Below are positions 42,494-51,515 of a stretch of DNA of 64,000 nt, piece by piece. Position numbers and translations under genes: made by a program. Below the pieces are notes generated by a model that ran no database searches, had not been told where the DNA came from, and saw only the letters and a list, made by a program, of their open reading frames with translations. The stretch's first letter is position 1; every line of letters starts with the position of its first letter. Location: NCBI RefSeq assembly GCF_003477525.1, contig NZ_QUDO01000010.1, positions 30,823 to 94,822 of the forward strand. The letters are read 5' to 3'. Source of the DNA: Ruminococcus sp. AF41-9. Its GTDB lineage: Bacteria > Bacillota > Clostridia > Lachnospirales > Lachnospiraceae.

Positions 42494-42654
42494 TATAGCA
42501 ATCCTCGTAAATAATGCATTTAAGACAGTTCAGCAGAGGGTGAAAGACAAGGAAGATATCTGCAAGCGTGCTGACGCACGGCAAAGATATCTGACGCAGG
42601 ATTTCACCCTCTGATGGACTGGATTAAGATGCGTTATTTTAGAGGATCGCTATA
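42494..42654. repeat. MITE-like element, long form (161 bases)
   Basis: The ends TATAGCAATCCTCGTAAAT and ATTTTAGAGGATCGCTATA are inverted repeats. Compared with the 87-base copy at 25727, this one has about 74 extra bases in the middle, themselves bounded by AGAGGGTGAAA and TTTCACCCTCT, with inner AAGATATC and GATATCT. It thus looks like a palindrome nested in a palindrome. No open frame is present. Confidence 0.8.
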
Positions 42655-42732
42655 AATTCCAATACCTATACTATACAATATTTACTGCCTGCACACAAGA
42701 AATAAGTTCACGGATTATCCCCCTTAATATAT

Positions 42733-42775
42733 CGTTACTGTTCACTCTGTTCTTAGTAATGCACTTCGCAATACA
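42733..42775. repeat. Family C repeat, copy 1
   Basis: GTTACTGTTCACTCTGTTCT then TAGTAATGCACTTCGCAA. It matches the stretch at 44810-44846 at all but a few positions. Confidence 0.6.
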
Positions 42776-42897
42776 AAAATCACACCAGCCTATCTGTTCA
42801 GATCATCAGGTCAAAATAATACATAAATCCGTCAAAATATCGGAAGCATTTTTCCCCAAAAGTATCTATTATATAAACAGAATGTGCTACAGCGCAG

Positions 42898-42950
42898 TTG
42901 CTCCGGCACAGACTCAGCAATATTGTTTGGTACAGAAGTTTGGTACAGAA
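42898..42950 (+). promoter_or_regulatory. Possible promoter and tandem 13-base repeat before the GH13 gene
   Basis: TTGCTC at 42898-42903, a 17-base spacer, TATTGT at 42921-42926. Immediately after, GTTTGGTACAGAA is repeated twice in exact tandem (42925-42937 and 42938-42950), where an operator would lie. Confidence 0.4.
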
Positions 42951-42968
42951 TAAAAACACAGAAACATA

Positions 42969-43014
42969 GTCAGGCAGATAAAAGCATCCGCTTCCCTGCC
43001 TGCTTATAACTCAA
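42969..43014. repeat. REP-like repeat, family A copy 6 (variant)
   Basis: GTCAGGCAGATAAAAGCATCCGCTTCC in outline, then CTGCCTGCTTATAAC. It closely precedes the GH13 ribosome site. Confidence 0.55.
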
Positions 43015-43038
43015 TTAATCACTCAGGAGGTTTTTACA

Positions 43039-44709
43039 ATGGAAAAAAGATGGTGGAAAGAAAGCGTCGTATATCAGATTTATCCTCGCAGTTTCTGCGA
43101 CAGCAACGGAGACGGTATCGGTGATCTGAATGGTATTACAAGCAAATTTGACTACTTAAAAGAACTCGGTATCGATGTCATCTGGCTCTCTCCGGTTTAC
43201 AAATCGCCTAACGATGATAACGGATATGATATCAGTGATTATCAGGCAATCATGGACGAATTCGGAACCATGGAAGACTTCGACCGCATGCTCGCAGCAG
43301 CTCACGAAAGAGGAATTAAGATCATGATGGACCTCGTTGTAAACCATACTTCTGACGAGCATAAATGGTTCATCGAAAGCCGTAAATCCACAGACAATCC
43401 ATACAGAGACTACTATATCTGGCGTCCTGCAAAAGAAGACGGAAGCCTTCCGAACAACTGGGGTTCCTGCTTCTCCGGTCCTGCATGGGAATATGATAAG
43501 ACAACAGATATGTACTTCCTGCACCTGTTCTCCAAGAAACAGCCAGACCTGAACTGGGACAATCCGGTTGTACGTCAGGAAGTTTTTGACATGATGAACT
43601 GGTGGCTTGACAAAGGCATCGATGGATTCCGTATGGATGTTATCAGCCTTATCTCCAAAAGACCAGGTCTCCCGGACGGTACCTTAGGTCTTAACGGATA
43701 TGCAACTTTCGACATCGCTGCAAATGGTCCTCATGTGCATGAATATCTTCAGGAAATGCGTCAGAAAGCATTAAACAACGCAGATACCATAACAGTAGGC
43801 GAATGCGCAGGTGTTACTCTGGAAGAAGCAAAAAAATATGCAAGAAGCGATGAAAAAGAACTGAACATGGTATTCCAGTTCGAGCATATGGATGTTGACG
43901 GCGACGAAAAAGCCGGCAAATGGACAACCAGAAAAATGGATCTTCGCGATATGAAAGAAATCCTTACCCGCTGGCAGAAAGGTCTTCAGGACGTTGCATG
44001 GAACAGCCTCTACTGGGAGAATCACGACCAGCCAAGAAGCGTTTCCCGTTTCGGTAACGACAGTGACGAATACAGAGAAATCTCTGCAAAAATGCTGGCA
44101 ACATGCCTTCATATGATGCAGGGAACTCCTTATGTATATCAGGGCGAAGAACTCGGCATGACAAACTGTCCGTTCAACACTCTGGAAAACTTCCGTGATC
44201 TCGAAAGCATCAACGCTTTCCACGAATTAACAGAACAGGGCAAAAAGACCGAAGAAGAAATGATGGCAGCAATCAGCTACAAAGGCCGCGATAATGCAAG
44301 AACCCCAATGCAGTGGGATGACAGCACATACGCAGGTTTCTCTACTACCCAGCCATGGATCATGGTAAACCCGAACTACACAAAAATCAATGCCAAAGAT
44401 CAGGTAAACCGTGAAGATTCCGTATTCAAATACTATCAAAAACTGATCAGCCTTCGTCACAACAGTGACCTGATCGTTTACGGTACCTACGATCTGCTCC
44501 TTGCCGATGACCCAGACATCTACGCATACACCCGTACCCTCGATGATGACAAACTGATCGTATACTGCAATTTCAGCGATAACACCCGTGAAGTAGAACT
44601 CCCTGAAGAATTCACCAACGGAAAAATCCTGATTTCCAACTACAACGATGCAGCAGTAAACACCAAAATCACACTCAGACCTTACGAAGCAATCGTAATC
44701 CAGAAATAA
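43039..44709 (+). CDS. GH13 alpha-glucosidase (oligo-1,6-glucosidase type)
   Basis: A 556-residue cytosolic enzyme that cleaves glucose from short alpha-glucosides. WWKESVVYQIYPRSFCDSNGDG opens the (beta/alpha)8 barrel. The catalytic residues are the Asp of [11 protein letters not shown], the Glu of TVGECAG and the Asp of WENHDQPRS. The residue after the nucleophile, Val, is the one associated in this family with preference for alpha-1,6 bonds, so isomaltose-type sugars are likely. No signal peptide. AGGAGG lies nine bases before the ATG. It has its own terminator and sits just before a LacI-type regulator on the same strand, its probable controller. A diverged fragment of a similar gene is at 39275. 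Confidence 0.9.
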   Translation: MEKRWWKESVVYQIYPRSFCDSNGDGIGDLNGITSKFDYLKELGIDVIWLSPVYKSPNDDNGYDISDYQAIMDEFGTMEDFDRMLAAAHERGIKIMMDLVVNHTSDEHKWFIESRKSTDNPYRDYYIWRPAKEDGSLPNNWGSCFSGPAWEYDKTTDMYFLHLFSKKQPDLNWDNPVVRQEVFDMMNWWLDKGIDGFRMDVISLISKRPGLPDGTLGLNGYATFDIAANGPHVHEYLQEMRQKALNNADTITVGECAGVTLEEAKKYARSDEKELNMVFQFEHMDVDGDEKAGKWTTRKMDLRDMKEILTRWQKGLQDVAWNSLYWENHDQPRSVSRFGNDSDEYREISAKMLATCLHMMQGTPYVYQGEELGMTNCPFNTLENFRDLESINAFHELTEQGKKTEEEMMAAISYKGRDNARTPMQWDDSTYAGFSTTQPWIMVNPNYTKINAKDQVNREDSVFKYYQKLISLRHNSDLIVYGTYDLLLADDPDIYAYTRTLDDDKLIVYCNFSDNTREVELPEEFTNGKILISNYNDAAVNTKITLRPYEAIVIQK

Positions 44710-44721
44710 TTATCCCAAAAA

Positions 44722-44768
44722 TTCCAGAAGTACAATCCATATCTTAGTACTTCTGGAATTTTTATTTT
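44722..44768 (+). terminator. Terminator of the first GH13 gene
   Basis: ATTCCAGAAGTAC and GTACTTCTGGAAT form a perfect 13-base stem with a 13-base loop, followed by TTTTTATTTT. Confidence 0.88.
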
Positions 44769-44809
44769 CCGCCAAATACCAGCACAGAAAAATAGTTTCT
44801 TTCATGCGC

Positions 44810-44846
44810 GTTACTGTTCACTCCGTTCTCAGTAACACGCTTCGCG
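44810..44846. repeat. Family C repeat, copy 2
   Basis: GTTACTG and CAGTAAC form an inverted repeat around TTCACTCCGTTCT, then ACGCTTCGCGATGCA. It lies in the leader region of the LacI gene. Confidence 0.6.
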
Positions 44847-44853
44847 ATGCACA

Positions 44854-44878
44854 GAATTTATGCTAATCGCATAAATTC
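44854..44878. promoter_or_regulatory. Palindrome upstream of the LacI gene
   Basis: GAATTTATGC-taatc-GCATAAATTC: two perfect ten-base arms, 35 bases before the -35 box. A candidate operator, or a factor-binding site, but the centre lacks the CG typical of LacI operators. Confidence 0.45.
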
Positions 44879-44913
44879 GCGCCGTATGTCTCCACACATT
44901 TCCCCCATTTAAC

Positions 44914-44943
44914 TTGCATTTTTACATATCAATGTGCTAAAAT
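44914..44943 (+). promoter_or_regulatory. Promoter of the LacI gene
   Basis: TTGCAT at 44914-44919, an 18-base spacer and TAAAAT at 44938-44943; the start codon is 41 bases on. Confidence 0.6.
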
Positions 44944-44983
44944 ATTTCATATAATATTTTAAATGTATCGGGGTGTTTTTTAC

Positions 44984-46014
44984 ATGATTACAATCAAAGA
45001 AATGGCAGAGATGCTGGGAATCAGTACCACAACGGTATCTAATGTCATTAACGGAAAAACCAGCGAAGTCTCTCAGAAAACTGCGGAAAAAGTCCGGAAA
45101 CTTCTGGATGAATACGACTATGTACCAAATATGAATGCCAAAAACCTCGCCCAGAACCACTCCAGACTGATTGGTATCGTATTCAAAGGCCGCAAAGACA
45201 AATACGAAAACATCTTTGCAGACCCATTTCACGGAGAACTGATCGGAGCTCTGGAAAAAGCAATCCGTGAACACGGCTACTATATGATGGTCTACACATC
45301 CGAAGATATCAATGAAATCGTACGCAATGTGGTAAGCTGGAACACCGAAGGACTGATCCTGATCGGTATGCTCCACGATGACTATCTCCGGATCAAAAGC
45401 AAATATAAAAATCCGGTAGTCCTCATCGACAGCTACACACCAAAAAACATTGCCAAATATGTAAACATCGGTCTGGATGATGAACAGGGCGGCTATCTCA
45501 TGACCAGATATCTGCTGGAATGCGGTCACCGGAAATCGCCTTCCTCGCCGACAATATGGAAGGCGTAGACTACGTCCGCTACACCGGTCACCAGCGTGCC
45601 CTTCAGGAATACAACGTAGATGTGGATCTGGATAATCTGATCGTGATCCGTCCTTCCAAATATGAACGTCAGGGAAGCATGGAAGAGATTTATGCAGTCG
45701 CACACAAATTTACCGCATTCATGTGCTGCTCAGATTATTACGCAGTCACTCTGATGAAATATCTTCGTGAACGCGGCATCCGTTTTCCTGAAGATCTTTC
45801 CATCACAGGATTTGACGATAACCTCTACGCTCAGGTAGCCTGTCCACCGCTGACAACGATCCGTCAGGATATCTCCCAGCGTGGAACCATGGCTGCGGAA
45901 TATCTGATCCGGATGATAGATGGCTGGACTCCCAAACCTACCAATATTGCACTTCCGGTCAAACTCGTTGTCCGTGACAGTGTAAAAATCCTGAATCCAG
46001 ACAGCCAGAATTGA
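44984..46014 (+). CDS. LacI-family transcription regulator (one frameshift)
   Basis: About 343 residues repaired. The N-terminal helix-turn-helix ITIKEMAEMLGISTTTVSNVINGK is standard for LacI/GalR proteins, with the hinge NAKNLAQNHSRLIGIV after it, and a periplasmic-binding-protein-like sugar domain follows. It should repress the neighbouring alpha-glucosidases until a sugar effector binds. The frame breaks near 45534: ECGHRK should continue IAFLADNMEGVDYVRYTGH, recovered by adding one A to AAA. The ATG at 44984 follows GGGGTG by eight bases. It lies between two GH13 genes and ends convergently with the second. Confidence 0.88.
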
Positions 46015-46055
46015 TTTCATCAACACTACATCATAGTCCCATACATAGCCCAAAA

Positions 46056-46112
46056 TAAAAAGAACGAATACTCCAAAGTACTTATACTTCTGGACTTTCG
46101 TTCTTTTTTATT
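46056..46112. terminator. Convergent terminator between lacI and the second GH13 gene
   Basis: AAAAAGAACGAA and TTCGTTCTTTTTT pair; the loop also contains the complement CCAGAAGTAT-like pieces. T-runs occur on both strands. Confidence 0.72.
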
Positions 46113-46223
46113 TTTATATATACCACTGTTTTATGTCAGTAAATACTTCAGATGTACAGGTGAAAAAACAGAGAGCACAGATTTCTCCATGCTCTCCACT
46201 TTTATTTTCACTGATAACTTTTT

Positions 46224-47888
46224 TTACATTTCAATTACAAGGAACTGATAACCCTTCAGCTCAATCTTATTACCATCCATAGCCACATCATCATAGTTAT
46301 TGATCAGAACTTTCTTGCACTCTCCTGCAAGTTCGATTGTCTGTGGCTCTTTCTGATAGTTACCAACTACGAGAAGAGTTTTGTCCCCTTTACGATAGTA
46401 TGCCATCAGATTATGAACATCTTCCCATACCGATTCCAGTGCACCATAAACAACAGTCTCTTTGTACTCCGGATTCTTACGCAGAGCAATCAGTTTCTTA
46501 TAGAAGCTTCTTACAGAATCCGGATCATTGATCTGGCTCTCTGCATTGATCTTTGTATAATTCGGGTTTACATTCAGCCAAGGTTTACCTGTTGTGAATC
46601 CTGCATTCTCCTTGTCATTCCACTGCATCGGAGTTCTGGCATTGTCACGGCTGAATCTGGAGACAGCTTTCAGGGCTTCTTCCGGTGTACAGCCTGCATT
46701 CAGAGCTACCTTATACTCATCCAGACTGGAAATATCATCTACCTGATCGATAGATTCAAACTTCACATTCTCCATACCAAGTTCCTGTCCCTGATAAATA
46801 AACGGAAGTCCACGAAGCATAAAGTTCAGACCACCAAGCATCTTCTTACTTGCATCACAGCAGTCACCTTCCGGAATATATCTGCTGACACCACGAGGCT
46901 CGTCATGATTCTCAATAATATTGGAAACAAATCCAATATCACCGATCTTTCTCTGAGTGGTAAAACAGCACTCTTTATATGCATCCGGTGTAATCTGTTT
47001 GCAGTCATACCAGCCCTTGTCAGATGCACCCCAGATTGTCTCCTCAAAGTCAAACATACTGGAGAAATATCCGTTATCACCGATGAAATCCGGAATCTCT
47101 TCATCTTTCTCATCAAAGACTTCACCAACTGAGAAAGCATCATATTTCTTGAATGTACGGTCTCTCATCTCGCCAAGGAACTCACCGATTCCTTTGGCTT
47201 CTTTCAGCATCTTCTTGATACTGCACAGGCCATCCTCACGGTCAACCTCATAATCATGCATCGGAAGAGCTTTCTTGATATTGATGATTGCATCAATACG
47301 GAAACCGCCCAGACCTTTGTCCAGCCACCAGTTGATATTCTTATAAACTTCTTCCCTTACTTCCGGGTTCTCCCAGTTCAGATCAGGCTGTTTCTTATGG
47401 AAAACATGCAGATACTGTTTATTTGTTCCTGGAAGATCTTCCCATACAGGTCCGCCGAAATAAGAACGCCAGTTAGTTGGAAGTTCTCCTTCTTTCTTGT
47501 CACGCAGATAGAAGAAATTACCATATTTACCATCCGGATCCTCACATGCTTTTTTAAACCATTCATGTTCATCAGAACAATGGTTTACAACAAGATCCAT
47601 CAGAATGTACATATCTCTCTTCTTAGCCTCAGCAATCAGTTCATCCATATCTGCCATGGTTCCGAAGCGAGGATCAATATCATAATAATCTGAAATATCA
47701 TATCCCTGATCAGCTAACGGAGAGCGGTAGCAGGGGGAAAGCCAGATAATATCAACTCCCAGATCTTTCAGATAGTCAAGCTTCTCAATAACACCTCTCA
47801 GATCTCCAATTCCATCTCCATTGGTATCATAAAAACTCTTCGGGTAAATCTGATAAGCAACCTTTTCATTCCACCATTTCTTTACCAT
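46224..47888 (-). CDS. GH13 alpha-glucosidase, second copy
   Basis: A 554-residue cytosolic alpha-glucosidase, about half identical by eye to the one at 43039. WWNEKVAYQIYPKSFYDTNG begins the barrel; the nucleophile is in GGFRIDAIINIKK, the acid Glu in SVGEVFD, and the stabilising Asp in ENHDEPRG. Ala follows the nucleophile where the other enzyme has Val, so the bond preference probably differs, perhaps toward alpha-1,4. AGGAGG precedes the ATG. It is separate from the operon upstream, with a candidate operator in its leader. No signal peptide, so substrates must be imported first. Confidence 0.9.
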   Translation of the reverse strand: MVKKWWNEKVAYQIYPKSFYDTNGDGIGDLRGVIEKLDYLKDLGVDIIWLSPCYRSPLADQGYDISDYYDIDPRFGTMADMDELIAEAKKRDMYILMDLVVNHCSDEHEWFKKACEDPDGKYGNFFYLRDKKEGELPTNWRSYFGGPVWEDLPGTNKQYLHVFHKKQPDLNWENPEVREEVYKNINWWLDKGLGGFRIDAIINIKKALPMHDYEVDREDGLCSIKKMLKEAKGIGEFLGEMRDRTFKKYDAFSVGEVFDEKDEEIPDFIGDNGYFSSMFDFEETIWGASDKGWYDCKQITPDAYKECCFTTQRKIGDIGFVSNIIENHDEPRGVSRYIPEGDCCDASKKMLGGLNFMLRGLPFIYQGQELGMENVKFESIDQVDDISSLDEYKVALNAGCTPEEALKAVSRFSRDNARTPMQWNDKENAGFTTGKPWLNVNPNYTKINAESQINDPDSVRSFYKKLIALRKNPEYKETVVYGALESVWEDVHNLMAYYRKGDKTLLVVGNYQKEPQTIELAGECKKVLINNYDDVAMDGNKIELKGYQFLVIEM

Positions 47889-47958
47889 TGTAAAAATCCT
47901 CCTGTGTTTTTTATTAACCGGCGCTATTATCTGCTTTGTCCCCAGTATTATACCTCTT

Positions 47959-48001
47959 ACCTTTAGCGCCTAAGGTCTCTTTTTCATTTACGGCAATTAT
48001 A
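47959..48001 (-). promoter_or_regulatory. Promoter -10 and LacI-like operator before the second GH13 gene
   Basis: A perfect TATAAT at 47996-48001 on the minus strand (with a weak -35, AAGACA, 17 bases up). Just downstream of the expected start lies ACCTTAGGCGCTAAAGGT (47959-47976), a near-palindrome with a central CG like LacI-family operators; two central pairs do not match. Confidence 0.45.
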
Positions 48002-48081
48002 TCAGAATCCAAGGCTTCTGTCTTATCTTTTTTGATAAAAAATACAAAATTTTGACTTTTTTATATTACCGGTATTCTTAT

Positions 48082-49017
48082 TTACTGTGTTTCTTTTAAT
48101 GAATGTCTGCGGTACTGCAGTGGTGTTGTTGACGTATATTTCCTGAACTCTCTCAGGAAATTTCCCAGATTATTATATCCGCATTCCAGACAGATTTCCG
48201 TAACTGTAAGGTCAGACTCCTTCAGATAATGAATAGCCTTTTTTATCCTGTACTCATTCACATATTCCATAGGCGAACGCCCGATCACCTTCTTGAAAAA
48301 TCTGCAGAAATACTGCTCATTCATCCCGATCAGTCCTGCAAGGTCACGTATATAAATTTTCTCTTTGTAATTCTCCTGTATGTAAGTCAGTGTTGTCTTG
48401 ATCGTCTCAATTCTGTGGTCATGATTCTTCTCCGTTACCTCAAACAGATTATTCGCAGACAGAACTGCCAGAATCCGAAGCAGCGCTGATTTGATAAACA
48501 ACTGTCGGGTGATATCATCCGTAACCGCCTCGCCGTCATAATAATTCTCCCGAAAAGAATCTCCGCCAAATACATTACGGATTTCTTCATAAGATTTTCT
48601 TACCAGTTCAAATGCCGGTTCATTCTTTCGCAGACATCTCGGAAACTGGATACTGCCATTTTGTACCGGCTGGATCAGATTCGTCTGAATCTGATCCAAA
48701 GCATATGCAGAGCTTAGCATATCCATATGAAAAACCACCGCATTTTCCACACAGCCGCCGTTTTTTTCAACAGAAATACTGTGAAGTTCCCCGGGATTAA
48801 TAAAATAAAAACATTCCTCTGAAATGTTGAAACGTTCCATATTTACTTCCAGACAGAACTCTCCACCCGAAAAATAAAGCAGTTCTACTTCTTCATGCCA
48901 GTGGTGTTTCACCATATTCCCTTTTATCCTTGTTCCTGTCTGGTAAAATGCACAGGGAAAGTCCTGCGTACCATGGACACGTATTTCCTTTAAAGTTGAT
49001 GGTTGTTGATTCTGCAT
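48082..49017 (-). CDS. AraC-family transcription regulator
   Basis: A 311-residue regulator. The N-terminal half is a cupin-type sensor (HHWHEEVELLYFSGGEFCLEVN), and the last 100 residues are a double helix-turn-helix domain: IRDLAGLIGMNEQYFCRFFK and LTVTEICLECGYNNLGNFLREFRKY. It should bind a sugar and activate nearby genes. The ATG at 49017 follows CAGGAGG by seven bases; the earlier Met has no such site. It lies downstream of the solute-binding protein gene in the same direction and may control the GH13 gene or the ABC operon. Confidence 0.9.
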   Translation of the reverse strand: MQNQQPSTLKEIRVHGTQDFPCAFYQTGTRIKGNMVKHHWHEEVELLYFSGGEFCLEVNMERFNISEECFYFINPGELHSISVEKNGGCVENAVVFHMDMLSSAYALDQIQTNLIQPVQNGSIQFPRCLRKNEPAFELVRKSYEEIRNVFGGDSFRENYYDGEAVTDDITRQLFIKSALLRILAVLSANNLFEVTEKNHDHRIETIKTTLTYIQENYKEKIYIRDLAGLIGMNEQYFCRFFKKVIGRSPMEYVNEYRIKKAIHYLKESDLTVTEICLECGYNNLGNFLREFRKYTSTTPLQYRRHSLKETQ

Positions 49018-49104
49018 GAAGCTGCCTCCTGTTGTCATTGTTATTGTTATTATAAATCCGGCATCAAAAATCCGCAACTAAAAAGGACATCCGAAGATGC
49101 CTTT

Positions 49105-50361
49105 TTAATAGTAAGTATTTATACAATTTTGTGCCTGCTCAAAGAAACTGTCCTCTTCACATTGCCCAAGAACATATCCCTGAAACAGTTTTCCCATATC
49201 TGAGACAGCACCCATGGAATTTTCACATAACGGACGTGCATTCAATGTATATTCCCGGAGATATTTCCGTATCATATCTATTCCTTCCAGATCAATATCC
49301 TCATTTTCGATCACATCCACTCTGGCAGGATAACTTTTCATTATTTTTGCATATTCAGTACTGCCTTCATAACCGGCTGCATACTGAAGAAATCTGACAG
49401 CTGCATCTTTATTTTGTGAAGCATTATTCAAAACATACTGCCAGGTTGCAATATTAGTGGCTTTTTTCTTATGAAACACGGGAAGCGGTGCCATATGTAT
49501 TTTATTTTTCCCATATACATCAGCATCAAGAAATGTACCCAGAGCACTCGTATACATAAAAACACATCCATATTTTCCCCTGATAAATTTCTCTTCCATC
49601 TGCTCATACTGATCTACAAACTGTGCAGGCGATGTATTTTTCTCATCCAGCATACTTTTCATATATCTGGCTGCATCTTTGGTTTTCGGATCAGTCCAGT
49701 CGAAATAATCGCCACCCCAGAAATTCACAAATTGCGAAAGACTGTTATAAACATATGTATTTTCCCATGCATCTCCATAAGCGTACTGATCCGGATTTTT
49801 CAAACTCTTCTGCAGAATATCAAAATCACCGGTATTCTTTATCTCATCGAGACCTGCCTGTTTCAGCAACTCCTGATTTACCCAGAACATCATAATATCC
49901 ATCTGAAAAGGGACAGAATATATATGTCCATTCTCTTCACAAATGCTTTCCAGATACTTCTGCGGAAAGCTGTCTCTTACTTCTTCTGTCATAACGTTTT
50001 TTTCCAGTGGTTCCAGATATCCCTTATGCTTAAACTCAGAAATCATCTCATCATTCACGGAAATCAAATCAATATTTTTGTCCCCCGAAGCCAGGATCGT
50101 GGATATTTTTGCCTGCCGATTATCCGCATTGGACGGACATTTTTCCACAGTGATTTCCATATCAAGTTTTTTTTCTGTTTCCTCGATAAAATCCTGAAAT
50201 CTTTTATTATCTGCATCAATATGCATGATTGTCAGCTTTTGTTTGTCTTCGTGAAACGACGATGAGGGGAGCTTAGATAAGCTCCCCGTATCTCCACATC
50301 CTGTAATAAGCAAACATACTGCAGTTATGAAAATTACAACACTTTTTTTCAAGCATTTCAC
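49105..50361 (-). CDS. Sugar ABC transporter solute-binding lipoprotein
   Basis: A 418-residue family 1 solute-binding protein. It has a signal peptide with lipobox LITGC near residue 22, so it should be anchored to the outer face of the membrane. The mature part is closely related to the binding protein at 53389: both share the sequences FVNFWGGDYFDWT or FVNMFGGDYFDWT and YPARVDV or YPARKDV. It comes last in the operon, ten bases after the GH172 gene. A duplicate binding protein could widen ligand range or act as a sensor for the YesM-type kinase. Confidence 0.9.
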   Translation of the reverse strand: MKCLKKSVVIFITAVCLLITGCGDTGSLSKLPSSSFHEDKQKLTIMHIDADNKRFQDFIEETEKKLDMEITVEKCPSNADNRQAKISTILASGDKNIDLISVNDEMISEFKHKGYLEPLEKNVMTEEVRDSFPQKYLESICEENGHIYSVPFQMDIMMFWVNQELLKQAGLDEIKNTGDFDILQKSLKNPDQYAYGDAWENTYVYNSLSQFVNFWGGDYFDWTDPKTKDAARYMKSMLDEKNTSPAQFVDQYEQMEEKFIRGKYGCVFMYTSALGTFLDADVYGKNKIHMAPLPVFHKKKATNIATWQYVLNNASQNKDAAVRFLQYAAGYEGSTEYAKIMKSYPARVDVIENEDIDLEGIDMIRKYLREYTLNARPLCENSMGAVSDMGKLFQGYVLGQCEEDSFFEQAQNCINTYY

Positions 50362-50370
50362 CTCTGTTTT

Positions 50371-51480
50371 TTATCTTGGCCATCTGTCCTCTTTTGACAT
50401 CAATGGTGCAAACGGTGCATGTGGGTGTGTCTGATACCAGTAAGCCACGCTTGCCACATCATCCTGACGTTCAAATAATCCTCTGTAACCTACTCCAATC
50501 TGCTGAATGGTCACACGCAGATCCTCATCAAAACAAATCGGATCCTGAATATGCCAGCGATAGAAACCTCTCATCGGCGGACAGTCATCATTATGATAGA
50601 AATTATGGATCAGCTCATCATGAGCAGAATAGTATGGGTAGCCCAGATATGGTGTATTATAATTTTGTTCCACAGTCTTTCCGTCCACCTGCTTTGCAAA
50701 ACTCCAGGAGCCTCCAAAATAATCTTCTGTTCCGGTTCCGCAGATTGTGGGATATTCATCATCACCGTCAATATAGAATTTCATTTCACCTTCGCCCCAC
50801 CAGTAACGTTCCAGTGTGGTAAGTGCAATATAAGTTCCTACATAATGACCTTTTCCTTTTACTCCGTCAAGGATTGTATAATCTTTCTGCTTCTCTGTCA
50901 GTCGCTCTCGCCTCCACTGTGCATGGAAATAAGTAATATCATCCGGAAGCTCATCATACAGACAGTAATCTACCTGATAGAAAAATGCCGGAATTTTATT
51001 TGCATGCTGATTTTCCAGAGTAATTTTTGCTTTTTTCTTAAACGGCATCGGGAAGTAACAGTTAAATCCTCTGCTTGGCACCACTGCCATTGGGACAGAA
51101 TTTACAATACACTCTCTTCCAAAACCACAGCAAAAGAAATCTCCGAGAGGACTTTCCACAGATGGTGTTTCCTCATCATCCCAGTACATACGGATGACCA
51201 GATCTCTCAATACAAAACAATCTGCATCTGTTGTCTTGTTATCCACTGTAATCCAAATATGATTGATTTCTCCCGGACCTTCCATCTCTGCAAGAGTTAC
51301 AGTTGCACCCGGCTCAATATCTCTCAGGCAGGGACTTCCTTTTCTGGACGGTCCCAGATGGCTCGCTGCCATTCCGCCTTTACCTTTTTCTCCGTGTGGA
51401 TTCTCTGCATTGATTGCACGGCTTCTTCCATGTTTTGACAGAGCAATTCCACCAAGTCCACCTTTAAATGACTGATACAT
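50371..51480 (-). CDS. GH172 (DUF2961) glycosidase
   Basis: A 369-residue enzyme of the DUF2961/GH172 family, known for alpha-D-fructofuranosidase, difructose dianhydride I synthase/hydrolase and arabinofuranosidase activities. Family features are WWGEGEMKFYIDGDDEYPTICGTGTEDYFGGSW, holding a Glu that is the likely catalytic residue, and a GYPYYSAHDELIHNFYHND segment. It has no signal peptide, so it acts on imported sugar. The ATG at 51480 follows GGAGG by eight bases. Its place between the permeases and a second binding protein says the transported compound contains the bond it cuts. Substrate (alpha-fructofuranoside versus arabinofuranoside) cannot be fixed from sequence. Confidence 0.85.
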   Translation of the reverse strand: MYQSFKGGLGGIALSKHGRSRAINAENPHGEKGKGGMAASHLGPSRKGSPCLRDIEPGATVTLAEMEGPGEINHIWITVDNKTTDADCFVLRDLVIRMYWDDEETPSVESPLGDFFCCGFGRECIVNSVPMAVVPSRGFNCYFPMPFKKKAKITLENQHANKIPAFFYQVDYCLYDELPDDITYFHAQWRRERLTEKQKDYTILDGVKGKGHYVGTYIALTTLERYWWGEGEMKFYIDGDDEYPTICGTGTEDYFGGSWSFAKQVDGKTVEQNYNTPYLGYPYYSAHDELIHNFYHNDDCPPMRGFYRWHIQDPICFDEDLRVTIQQIGVGYRGLFERQDDVASVAYWYQTHPHAPFAPLMSKEDRWPR

Positions 51481-51515
51481 AATGTTTTCCTCCAATATTC
51501 TTAGCATTCAGATAA

